A DNA stretch of 64,000 nt from Eilatimonas milleporae (GTDB lineage Bacteria > Pseudomonadota > Alphaproteobacteria > Sphingomonadales > Kordiimonadaceae), in NCBI RefSeq assembly GCF_003688555.1, contig NZ_REFR01000001.1, positions 28,936-92,935 of the forward strand. The letters are read 5' to 3'. Below the pieces are notes generated by a model. That model made no database searches. It saw only the letters and a program-made list of their open reading frames with translations, and had not been told where the DNA came from. The translations under genes were made by a program, and so were the position numbers. Every line of letters starts with the position of its first letter. The first letter of the stretch is position 1. Positions 1 to 8,230 of the stretch are shown here, in pieces.

Positions 1-1484
<1,484 letters not shown>

Positions 1485-1552
1485 CGGATATAAACTCCCC
1501 ATCCCGTGTCCCCTCCGGCTGGACGCCTCGCGGTCTCGGCGGTGTCCTGCCC

Positions 1553-2872
1553 TCAGGCGACCTCTCGCAAAACCGCGCGCAGCGTATCGAAGGCGAAATC
1601 GATATGCGCCTTCTCGATAATCAGCGGCGGTGACAGCGCGATAATATCGCCCGTTGTGCGAATGAGGAGTCCTTTCTCATAGGCGCGCAGAAAAGCATCG
1701 AAGGCGCGTTTGGTCGGCGCACCCGCAATGGGCTCAAGTTCGATGCCGGCGATCAGCCCCAGATTGCGCAGGTCGATCACATTGGGACAGTCTTTCAGCG
1801 ACTGCACCGCGTCCGCCCAATAGTCGCCGAGCACCCGCCCTTTCTCGAACAGGTCCTCTTCCTCGTAGGTGTCCAGCGTGGCCAGCGCCGCCGCGCAGGC
1901 CATCGGGTTGCCGGAAAAGGTATAGCCGTGGAAAAACTCCACCATGGTCTCCGGCCCGGACATGAAGGCGTCGTGGATGTTCTCCTGCACGAAGACGGCC
2001 CCCATGGGGATGACCCCGTTGGCCAGTCCCTTGGCCGTGGCGACGATGTCCGGCTCCACCCCGAAATAATCCACGGCGAACGGCGCGCCCAGCCGGCCGT
2101 AGGCGGTGATCACCTCGTCAAAGATCAGCAGGATGCCGTGCCGGTCGCAGATGGCGCGCAGGCGTTCCAGATACCCCTTCGGCGGCAGGATCACCCCGGC
2201 CGACCCCGCCAGCGGCTCCACGATCACGGCGGCGATTGTGGATGGGTCATGCAATTGGCACAGCCGTTCCAGATCGTCCGCCAGCTCGGCGCCGTGGTCC
2301 GGCTGGCCACGGGAAAACCGGTTTTCCGCGATGCCGTGGGTGTGGCGCATATGGTCGACCCCGGCGACCAGCGCACCGAACATCTTGCGGTTGGCGGGCA
2401 TGCCGCCCACGCTCATGCCGCCGAAATTGACGCCGTGATATCCTTTTTCCCGACCGATCAGTCGGGTACGGTGCCCTTCGCCGCGCGCGCGGTGATAGGC
2501 AATGGCGATTTTCAGCGCGGTTTCCACCGACTCAGAGCCGGAATTGGTGAAGAACACAGTGTTTAGATCGCCGGGCATCAGATTGGCCAGCCGGTTGGCC
2601 AGCTCGAACGCCTTGTAATGTCCCATCTGAAAAGCGGGCGAATAGTCCAGTTCCCCCGCCTGTTTCCGGATCGCCTCGACAATGCGCGGACGCTTGTGCC
2701 CAGCGTTGCAGCACCACAGGCCGGCAATGCCGTCCATCAGGTCGCGCCCGTCGGCCAGCTTGTAATACATGCCCTCGGCGCCGACCACCATGCGCGGCGC
2801 CTGTTTGAACTGCCGGTTGGCGGTGAACGGCATCCAGTAGGCTTTCAGGTCGTTCGGGCGCATGTCGCTCAT
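1553..2872 (-). CDS. Beta-alanine/omega-amino acid--pyruvate aminotransferase (class III, PLP)
   Basis: A 439-residue class III aminotransferase that would transfer the amino group of beta-alanine or beta-aminoisobutyrate to pyruvate, giving malonate or methylmalonate semialdehyde. Motifs: WCCNAGH near 53, TNSGSESVETALK near 109, the PLP-phosphate region GYHGVNFGG near 144, Asp252 in LIFDEVITAYGR, and the Schiff-base Lys281 in TATAKGLANG. Length and motif order agree with Pseudomonas omega-amino acid:pyruvate aminotransferases. The start is the ATG at 2872; an ATG at 2863 is an alternative. It sits between preA and mmsA on the same strand, so the three form a route from dihydropyrimidine products to acyl-CoA. 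The intermediate enzymes dihydropyrimidinase and beta-ureidopropionase are not in the window. Substrate preference is inferred from context. Confidence 0.92.
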   Translation of the reverse strand: MSDMRPNDLKAYWMPFTANRQFKQAPRMVVGAEGMYYKLADGRDLMDGIAGLWCCNAGHKRPRIVEAIRKQAGELDYSPAFQMGHYKAFELANRLANLMPGDLNTVFFTNSGSESVETALKIAIAYHRARGEGHRTRLIGREKGYHGVNFGGMSVGGMPANRKMFGALVAGVDHMRHTHGIAENRFSRGQPDHGAELADDLERLCQLHDPSTIAAVIVEPLAGSAGVILPPKGYLERLRAICDRHGILLIFDEVITAYGRLGAPFAVDYFGVEPDIVATAKGLANGVIPMGAVFVQENIHDAFMSGPETMVEFFHGYTFSGNPMACAAALATLDTYEEEDLFEKGRVLGDYWADAVQSLKDCPNVIDLRNLGLIAGIELEPIAGAPTKRAFDAFLRAYEKGLLIRTTGDIIALSPPLIIEKAHIDFAFDTLRAVLREVA

Positions 2873-3023
2873 GGCTGTGTCGCTTCTATCCTGTTGTTGT
2901 GGCTGTTACTCAGGACGATGGACGCACGGGGGGCACAAGACGGCGGCGCCGGGCTCCGTGAAACGCAAAGGGCCTTGATCCGGCGCCCTGTTATGCTTGG
3001 GATCTTTATTCGGCGGCCCTTTT
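2873..3023. other. preA to aminotransferase gap with an 8-bp inverted repeat
   Basis: A 151-nt gap between two minus-strand genes. It holds the inverted repeat GGCGCCGG (2945-2952) / CCGGCGCC (2980-2987). No U-tract follows on the minus strand, so a standard terminator is not supported. It could be an mRNA processing or stability hairpin between the two genes. Confidence 0.4.
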
Positions 3024-4388
3024 CTATTCTGCGGCCTGGCGCTGCGGGTTCAGGGGGTGTTCCGGCCATGTCACCGGCGCTTCGCCATTGTCCACCGGGC
3101 GCATGTCGATACAGTCCGGCACCGGGCAGACATGTTGGCACAGATTGCAGCCGACACAGTCCTCTTCCACCACGGTGAAGCGGCGGCTACCGTCCTCCTG
3201 CGCGGTGATTTCAATCGCCTGGTGCGAGGTGTCCTCACAGGCGATGAAACAGCGCCCGCAGTCGATGCATTTGTCCTCGCTGATATGGGCTTTCAGGTCG
3301 TAGCTCATATTGAGCTGGTTCCAGTCCACCGTGTTGGGGATGGCGCGCCCGCGAAAATCCTCCAGCGTGCGGTAGCCCTTTTCGTCCATATAGGCCTGCA
3401 ACCCGTCGATCATGTCGTCGACCACGCGGAACCCGTACAGCATCGCCGCCGTGCACACCTGAAGACCGTTGGCGCCCAGCGCGATGAACTCAGCCGCGTC
3501 GCGCCATGTGCCGATGCCGCCGATGGCGGAAATTTCCAGGTCGCGGGTCTCAGCGTGGCGGGCGATTTCCGCCACCATGTTCAGCGCGATGGGTTTGACC
3601 GCCGACCCGCAATAGCCGCCATGCGTGCCCTTGCCGTCCACCGTCGGTGTCGGCGCCATGGCGTCCAGATCGACCGAAACGATGGAATTGACCGTATTGA
3701 TCAGCGACACGGCGTGCGCGCCGCCCTGTTTCGCCGCCTCGGCGGGCACCAGAATGTCGGTGATGTTGGGCGTCAGCTTGGTGAACACCGGCAGGTTCAC
3801 GGCCTCGCGCACCCATCTGGTCGTCTGTTCGACAAAGTCCGGCACCTGTCCGATGGCCGAGCCCATGCCCCGCTCGCACATGCCGTGCGGGCAACCCAGG
3901 TTCAGTTCGATCCCGTGCACGCCCGCATTGGCAAGCGCGACGGCGATATCCTTCCACGCCTGTTCGTCCATCGGCGCCATCATCGACCCGATGATGACCC
4001 TGTCCGGCCATTCCCGGCGGCATTCCTCGATCTCGCGCAGGTTCACGTCCAGCGGGCGGTCGGAAATCAGTTCGATATTGTTGAAGCCGACAATGCCGCG
4101 CCCGGCATCGAAATGCGCGCCGTAGCGGCTGGTGACATTGATCACCGGCGGTTCCGGGCCCACCGTTTTCCACACCGCGCCGGCCCACCCGGCCTCGAAC
4201 GCGCGCACTACATTGTATTTCTTGTCCGTCGGCGGGGCCGAGGCCAGCCAGAAGGGGTTGATGCTGTCGATACCGGCGATGCGGCAGGACAGATCGGCCT
4301 TCGCGCCGGCCCTGTTGATGTGAAACCCGTTCACGCCGGAGCCGTTTGGATAAGAGCCGTTGTGCTTGAACCCATTGCGATTAGACAT
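3024..4388 (-). CDS. preA: NAD-dependent dihydropyrimidine dehydrogenase, subunit PreA
   Basis: Catalytic subunit of bacterial dihydropyrimidine dehydrogenase, which reduces uracil and thymine to the 5,6-dihydro forms. The 454-residue protein has a dihydroorotate-dehydrogenase-like FMN barrel (about 35-340) with LNLGCPHGMCERGMG near 163-175, where Cys171 matches the family's catalytic Cys. A C-terminal ferredoxin module carries two 4Fe-4S motifs, CIDCGRCFIAC and CVGCNLCQHVC. The ATG at 4388 is chosen because it overlaps the preT stop by 8 nt, as in a translationally coupled pair. A start at 4409 (seven residues longer) is less likely. The first 30 residues are Asn/Gly-rich and look disordered. 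Confidence 0.96.
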   Translation of the reverse strand: MSNRNGFKHNGSYPNGSGVNGFHINRAGAKADLSCRIAGIDSINPFWLASAPPTDKKYNVVRAFEAGWAGAVWKTVGPEPPVINVTSRYGAHFDAGRGIVGFNNIELISDRPLDVNLREIEECRREWPDRVIIGSMMAPMDEQAWKDIAVALANAGVHGIELNLGCPHGMCERGMGSAIGQVPDFVEQTTRWVREAVNLPVFTKLTPNITDILVPAEAAKQGGAHAVSLINTVNSIVSVDLDAMAPTPTVDGKGTHGGYCGSAVKPIALNMVAEIARHAETRDLEISAIGGIGTWRDAAEFIALGANGLQVCTAAMLYGFRVVDDMIDGLQAYMDEKGYRTLEDFRGRAIPNTVDWNQLNMSYDLKAHISEDKCIDCGRCFIACEDTSHQAIEITAQEDGSRRFTVVEEDCVGCNLCQHVCPVPDCIDMRPVDNGEAPVTWPEHPLNPQRQAAE

Positions 4389-5808
4389 TGGTTGTCTCCT
4401 TTGTCGCACCGGTCGCTGCCCCTGTCTGACTGTCTGTTTCCTGACGGTCCGTTGCGCCCTTCAGGCAGGCGTCGATGGCATGGGCGGCGCGCTTGCCGTC
4501 TTCCACCGCCTGCACGGTCAGATCCTCGCCGCTGGCGATGCAGTCGCCGCCGGCGTAAACGCCGGGCAGGCTGGTCCGGTATGTCTCGTCCACCTCTATC
4601 TTACCACGGTGGACGGTCACGCCGCGCACATCGTCCGCCGTCAGCTTCTGGCCGATGGCCTTCAGCACCCGGTCGGCGGGCAGGGTGTAGGTGCGGCCGG
4701 TGCCGGCGAGCCGTCCGTCCGCGTCCAGTTCCGTGCGTTCAAAGACAACGCCGTCCACATGTCCCTCGCCCATGAAGGCGACGGGCCGCGACCACAGGCG
4801 GATGTTGACGCCGTTGGTTCTGGCCAGATCTTGCTCCCACTCGGTGGCGGACATGTGGTCCGCCCCGCGCCGGTAGACCAGGGTGACATCTTCCGCCCCC
4901 AGCCGTTTGGCCTGTACGGCGGCGTCGATGGCGGTGTTGCCGCCGCCGATGACGACCACGCTGTCGCCGGGCGCCAGTGCTGTCAGGTCGCCTGTCGTCT
5001 GCCTGAGCGCGGCGATAAAATGTATGGCGTCCTCCACACCGTCCAGGTCATCGCCGTCGATGCCCGCCCGATTGGTGTCAGTCAGCCCGACACCGAGGAA
5101 CACGGCGTCAAAGCCGCCGCGCAAGTCCTCCAGCGTGATGTCCCGGCCGAGCGCCTTGCCATGCTCGACGGTGATGCCGCCGATCTCCATCAGAAAGGCG
5201 ACCTCCCGCTGCGCGAAGTCGTCCACCATTTTGTATGCGGCCAGGCCGTATTCGTTCAGCCCGCCGGGTTTGGCCTTGGCCTCGAACACTGTCGTCTCAT
5301 GGCCCAGCATGGCCAGCCGGTGCGCGCAGGCCAGCCCCGCCGGCCCCGCGCCGACAATGGCGACGCGCTTGCCGCTGGGCTCCGCGCGGGTGAAGGGATA
5401 GGGCGTCTTGCCGGTGTCGATGTCGGTTATCAGATGGTCGACGGCGTGGCGTTGCAGCAGGCCGATCTCAATCGGTTTGTCCTCGGCCGTGTTGCGCACG
5501 CAGGCCTGTTCGCACAATTCTTCCGTCGGGCACACACGGGCGCAGGTGCCGCCCATGATGTTGGCGTCCAGTATGGTGCGGGCCGCGCCGTTCACATTGC
5601 CGGTGCCGATCTGGTGGATGAAGGTGGGGATGTCGATGGCGGTGGGGCAGGCGCGGATGCAGGGCGCATCATAGCAATACAGGCAGCGGTCCGCCTCCAC
5701 CATCGCCTGCATGCCGTCCAGCGGTGTGTGCAGGTCGGCGAAATTGTCCGCGATCTGCTCCGCCGTCAGTTGCCGCCCGTCCCTGGATGCCTGAGACCGT
5801 TCACTCAA
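4381..5808 (-). CDS. preT: NAD-dependent dihydropyrimidine dehydrogenase, subunit PreT
   Basis: Electron-input subunit of dihydropyrimidine dehydrogenase; it passes NADH electrons through FAD and FeS centres to PreA. The 475-residue protein has a GltD-like N-terminus with cysteine clusters CLYCYDAPCIRAC and CARVCPTEELCEQAC, an FAD-binding VAIVGAGPAGLACAH, and an NAD-binding VVVIGGGNTAIDA. Translation appears to begin at a TTG at 5806-5808, preceded by a strong GGAGG; no ATG fits this reading frame nearby. The gene is first in the preTA operon. Its promoter region carries the best RutR-type palindrome in the window, centred about 112 nt upstream of the start. Confidence 0.95.
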   Translation of the reverse strand: MSERSQASRDGRQLTAEQIADNFADLHTPLDGMQAMVEADRCLYCYDAPCIRACPTAIDIPTFIHQIGTGNVNGAARTILDANIMGGTCARVCPTEELCEQACVRNTAEDKPIEIGLLQRHAVDHLITDIDTGKTPYPFTRAEPSGKRVAIVGAGPAGLACAHRLAMLGHETTVFEAKAKPGGLNEYGLAAYKMVDDFAQREVAFLMEIGGITVEHGKALGRDITLEDLRGGFDAVFLGVGLTDTNRAGIDGDDLDGVEDAIHFIAALRQTTGDLTALAPGDSVVVIGGGNTAIDAAVQAKRLGAEDVTLVYRRGADHMSATEWEQDLARTNGVNIRLWSRPVAFMGEGHVDGVVFERTELDADGRLAGTGRTYTLPADRVLKAIGQKLTADDVRGVTVHRGKIEVDETYRTSLPGVYAGGDCIASGEDLTVQAVEDGKRAAHAIDACLKGATDRQETDSQTGAATGATKETTNV

Positions 5809-5912
5809 GAGACCCTCCTACACCGTCTTCCATGTTGCACCGCACCGCTTGTGCCGCAGCAATCAGGGAATGTAAAGAATCTGCCATGTTCATGGGCGCG
5901 TCAAGTCAAATC

Positions 5913-5928
5913 TTGACCAATTGGTCAG
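5913..5928. promoter_or_regulatory. RutR-type operator upstream of preTA
   Basis: The sequence TTGACCAATTGGTCAG matches the E. coli RutR consensus TTGACCAnnTGGTCAA at 13 of 14 defined positions. It lies between the preT start (5808) and an unrelated remnant region, so preTA is the natural target. A TTGACT/TTGACG stretch just downstream in the preT direction (about 5898-5907) could be a -35 element, which would put the operator at the promoter. Closely similar copies occur at 25123 and 31658. Confidence 0.85.
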
Positions 5929-5982
5929 GTTATTGCGTTCGAGATGATCCCGCATATTCATATATGACGATATCAGGTAAAA

Positions 5983-6045
5983 ATCGGACAGATTGTGTCC
6001 CGGTCCAATGGGGACGGGGGACCGGTCCTGTCTGCGGGTCAGCGG
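5983..6045. repeat. Dispersed 63-nt repeat, copy 1
   Basis: This segment shares GATTGTGTCCCGG, then GGGGGACCG, then a CTGTC.G...GTCAGCGG tail with 7765-7828, in the same orientation. The two copies bracket the IS630 remnant and the low-GC membrane gene. The family of the repeat is not recognised. Confidence 0.6.
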
Positions 6046-6054
6046 GCGGTTTTA

Positions 6055-6256
6055 CAGGCTCGGTCCCGCCGCCATATTCGCCCGGCTTTAATCCCATTGA
6101 GATGGCTTTCTCAAAACTCAAGGCATTCCCTGATGCAGAGACCGCCGCGCGAACCAACGGCGAGCCATGGGATACCATCGCCTGAGCCATCCAAACCGTC
6201 ACACAAAGCGAATACCAGAACGACGGCACTGCCGCCGGATATGACTTGGGATGGCC
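6055..6256 (+). pseudogene. IS630-family transposase, C-terminal remnant
   Basis: The + frame ending at 6185 contains VPPPYSPGFNPIEMAFSKLK, the hallmark C-terminal block of IS630-type DDE transposases (PPYSPDLNPIEMAFSKLK). The same frame continues after an in-frame TGA (6183-6185) with EYQNDGTAAGYDL, which resembles the family's last motif, and stops at 6254-6256. There is no N-terminal DDE region upstream. It is a degraded fragment of an old insertion, and the terminal inverted repeats are not recognisable. Confidence 0.8.
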
Positions 6257-6388
6257 GGAAATTGCTCTGGTTTGAACTTTGCCTCTCTCAAAAGGCAATT
6301 TCGTTTTTCGACCTTGAGTTGCCAGAAAAAATCGTAAAAATTATATTCCGTAAACGCAAATAAATGTTGTCCTTGGGGGATAAGTCAT

Positions 6389-7495
6389 ATGTTCGGCTAT
6401 AATTTTGCGCACTTGCTTAGCGCTTCGCTGGGGGTGGCAATCATATTGTATCCGGCATCCGTCTTATTCCGATATGCCATTATTGGAAACAGAGGTAAAA
6501 AATCCCAATTCCTTTGGATCATTCTCCTCACAGTTGCTGTAATCGTTGGATTAAACGCTTTCGACGGCGGTATCCGCGCTCTTAATGAACACAGCCCTTT
6601 TTCCCTTCAAAGATATAAACTCATTACGGGTTTGATGGCGGGTGCCGTCGTTTTTTTGGTCGTCTTGATCCTGCCGTATAAATCTAATCCGACGAAACCG
6701 GTGAACAGCCGCTCTTTGGGAAGAATTTTGGCGTCGGTCCTTGTGTTTTTTCTGGCCTTGGCCGGTCTCTGGAATCTGGCCGGCGGAACGTACAGCGCTA
6801 TTGTCCATGGCCCTCAACCGGGGTCCGGTTGGGACATTTCGAAAGCGCAGATGCGGGACATAATGCTGAATGGACAGCTTGCTGATTTTTGGCACGAAGT
6901 AGACAAAATTGCTCCAAACGACATGGATGCACTCATAGATCGTCTGTATGCGCGCAAATCCGAATTTGGAAGTCGCGAGCAAACGAGGAAAATACTTTGG
7001 GAAGAGGCTGTAAATTTTCGTCTTTCCTTGGCTGCTTACGGCTCCGCAATGACCGACGGGCAACGCAAGGAGTTACTAAAAACCAATATCGATGTGCTGA
7101 GGAAATTTGAAGATCAACCGGATCTCTGTATACAAGTTGCTTCCAATGGAGGCAAAAACCTAACCGAAGAAGACCTAAACATTGTCATATCTGAGTATAG
7201 TCAACAGCTTGTCTCTGTTGTCAGGAATTTGCTGCTTGCAAGAAATGCATTCGAGAATGGTGTTCAAACGCCAAACCCACCCTCTGAACTGGATTATATG
7301 ATTCTTGTTTTCGGTCTTTCCCAGGCCGGCATGGCTGATGATTTGCTACAGGCCTTGCTTAAAGGTGACACCACTCATAAAGATTATTGCTCAGGGATAA
7401 TAGCATTCATGCAAGAGGTGCATTCCATGCCGGGGGAATCCGGAGAATCAATCAGGTTTGAGATGGTTCAGGCAATGATTGCAGCTGTTCAATAA
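6389..7495 (+). CDS. Hypothetical multi-spanning membrane protein, low GC
   Basis: A 368-residue protein that I do not recognise. The first 140 residues hold four hydrophobic segments (about 5-28, 41-59, 81-98, 113-135), then a cytoplasmic or periplasmic helical domain with no known motif. The domain is rich in charged residues and ends in ...RFEMVQAMIAAVQ. GGGG precedes the ATG at 6389 (TTGGGGGATAAGTCAT). Base and codon use are clearly more AT-rich than the flanking genes (for example AAA, AAT, ATT are common), which suggests recent acquisition. It follows an IS630 remnant and is bracketed by the 63-nt repeat pair. It has no obvious partner gene. It could be part of a defence or stress island, but nothing in the sequence shows that. 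Confidence 0.72.
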   Translation: MFGYNFAHLLSASLGVAIILYPASVLFRYAIIGNRGKKSQFLWIILLTVAVIVGLNAFDGGIRALNEHSPFSLQRYKLITGLMAGAVVFLVVLILPYKSNPTKPVNSRSLGRILASVLVFFLALAGLWNLAGGTYSAIVHGPQPGSGWDISKAQMRDIMLNGQLADFWHEVDKIAPNDMDALIDRLYARKSEFGSREQTRKILWEEAVNFRLSLAAYGSAMTDGQRKELLKTNIDVLRKFEDQPDLCIQVASNGGKNLTEEDLNIVISEYSQQLVSVVRNLLLARNAFENGVQTPNPPSELDYMILVFGLSQAGMADDLLQALLKGDTTHKDYCSGIIAFMQEVHSMPGESGESIRFEMVQAMIAAVQ

Positions 7496-7685
7496 CTTTT
7501 TCAGTTCAGCCTGATATGCGTAATTCGCGGATGTCGTGGCCAACTCAGAGAACGAACTGAATGTCAAAATAGCGCGTCTGCGGGGCCGCGTTTCCTGAGG
7601 CAAGTGGCATCAAACCGCGCTTCCCCAACGTCATTGGAAGACGACAGCCTTCACCGCCGGATCGTGGGTCAGCGACGTGGCGGTG

Positions 7686-7762
7686 ATGCATAATTTCCCC
7701 GCTCAAAAGATTGCCGGTGCGCGCATTGACATCGAAGAAGCCGGAACCGGGCCGCCCCTTGT
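7686..7762 (+). pseudogene. Truncated alpha/beta-hydrolase N-terminus
   Basis: From the ATG at 7686 the frame reads MHNF..., then GARIDIEEAGTGPPLV. The second block is typical of the first strands of an alpha/beta hydrolase, just before the usual LLHG oxyanion motif. Coding similarity stops at the 63-nt repeat (7765), where the frame runs into unrelated sequence and a TGA. It looks like a hydrolase gene interrupted by the repeat. The fragment is only about 26 residues, so the call is tentative. Confidence 0.4.
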
Positions 7763-7764
7763 GA

Positions 7765-7828
7765 AAACGGGACCGATTGTGTCCCGGATCACCGGGCAGG
7801 GGGACCGCTTCTGTCCGTGTGTCAGCGG
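7765..7828. repeat. Dispersed 63-nt repeat, copy 2
   Basis: Partner of the segment at 5983-6045, with the same orientation and the shared cores GATTGTGTCCCGG and GGGGGACCG. GGGAC...GTCCC within the first core can form a short hairpin. This copy abuts the truncated hydrolase start. Confidence 0.6.
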
Positions 7829-8004
7829 ATCGGGACGCGCGGGGTCTTGGTGACCTGCCAGTTTTCCGGCCAGCCGACGGTGTTTGCCACCAGCAGGACA
7901 AACAGCACGAGCCCGACGACGGCAAGCGCTGCATAGGCAAATTCCCGCGACGGGCGGCGGCGCACCCACAGGCTGGCGCGCAAAAGCAACTGCATCAGGT
8001 CCAT
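7822..8004 (-). CDS. Possible small membrane protein (60 aa)
   Basis: From the ATG at 8004 a 60-residue frame contains a basic stretch (RRRPSREF) followed by one strong hydrophobic helix, AYAALAVVGLVLFVLLVAN, and a short polar tail. The positive-inside rule predicts the N-terminus in the cytoplasm. There is no clear ribosome site, and the stop lies inside the 63-nt repeat, so the end may be altered. The topology makes it more credible than most short frames here, but no family is recognised. Confidence 0.4.
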   Translation of the reverse strand: MDLMQLLLRASLWVRRRPSREFAYAALAVVGLVLFVLLVANTVGWPENWQVTKTPRVPIR

Positions 8005-8104
8005 GGTGTACAGTGTATGCGGCACGGCGGCGGCCTGCAAAGAAAACACAGGCCGGAGTGCCCCGTGTCGGTCACAGGAAGCCGGAGTGCAGGCCCCGGA
8101 TGCT

Positions 8105-8203
8105 CAAAAGAAACAGGGGGCATGTGCCCCCAGTGGATCAAAAGAAACAGGGGGCATGTGCCCCCCAGTGGATCAAAAGAAACAGGGGGCATGTGCCCCC
8201 TGT
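8105..8203 (-). terminator. Three tandem intrinsic terminators
   Basis: Three copies of a 34-35-nt unit (starts 8105, 8139, 8174). Each holds the stem GGGGGCA / TGCCCCC with a two-base loop. Read on the minus strand, each stem is followed by TGTTTCTTTT, the form of a Rho-independent terminator, placed 28 nt after the stop of the Tricorn gene (8231). The copy nearest the gene has an extended 10-bp stem (ACAGGGGGCA) and also faces a T-run on the plus strand at 8213-8219. The unit was evidently duplicated in tandem. Confidence 0.8.
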
Positions 8204-8230
8204 CGGTCTATGCTTTTTTAACCCCGGTGC

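Larger units (their letters stand above)
7496..8104. other. Remnant region between the low-GC gene and the triplicated terminator
   Basis: About 600 nt without a full-length recognised gene. It contains a truncated hydrolase start (7686-7762), the second 63-nt repeat (7765-7828) and a possible 60-residue membrane protein on the minus strand (7822-8004). The first 190 nt hold nothing I can identify. Confidence 0.6.

Noticed and set aside
8105..8203. CRISPR-like array of three repeats
   Set aside because: The units are contiguous with no variable spacers, and each is a terminator hairpin.
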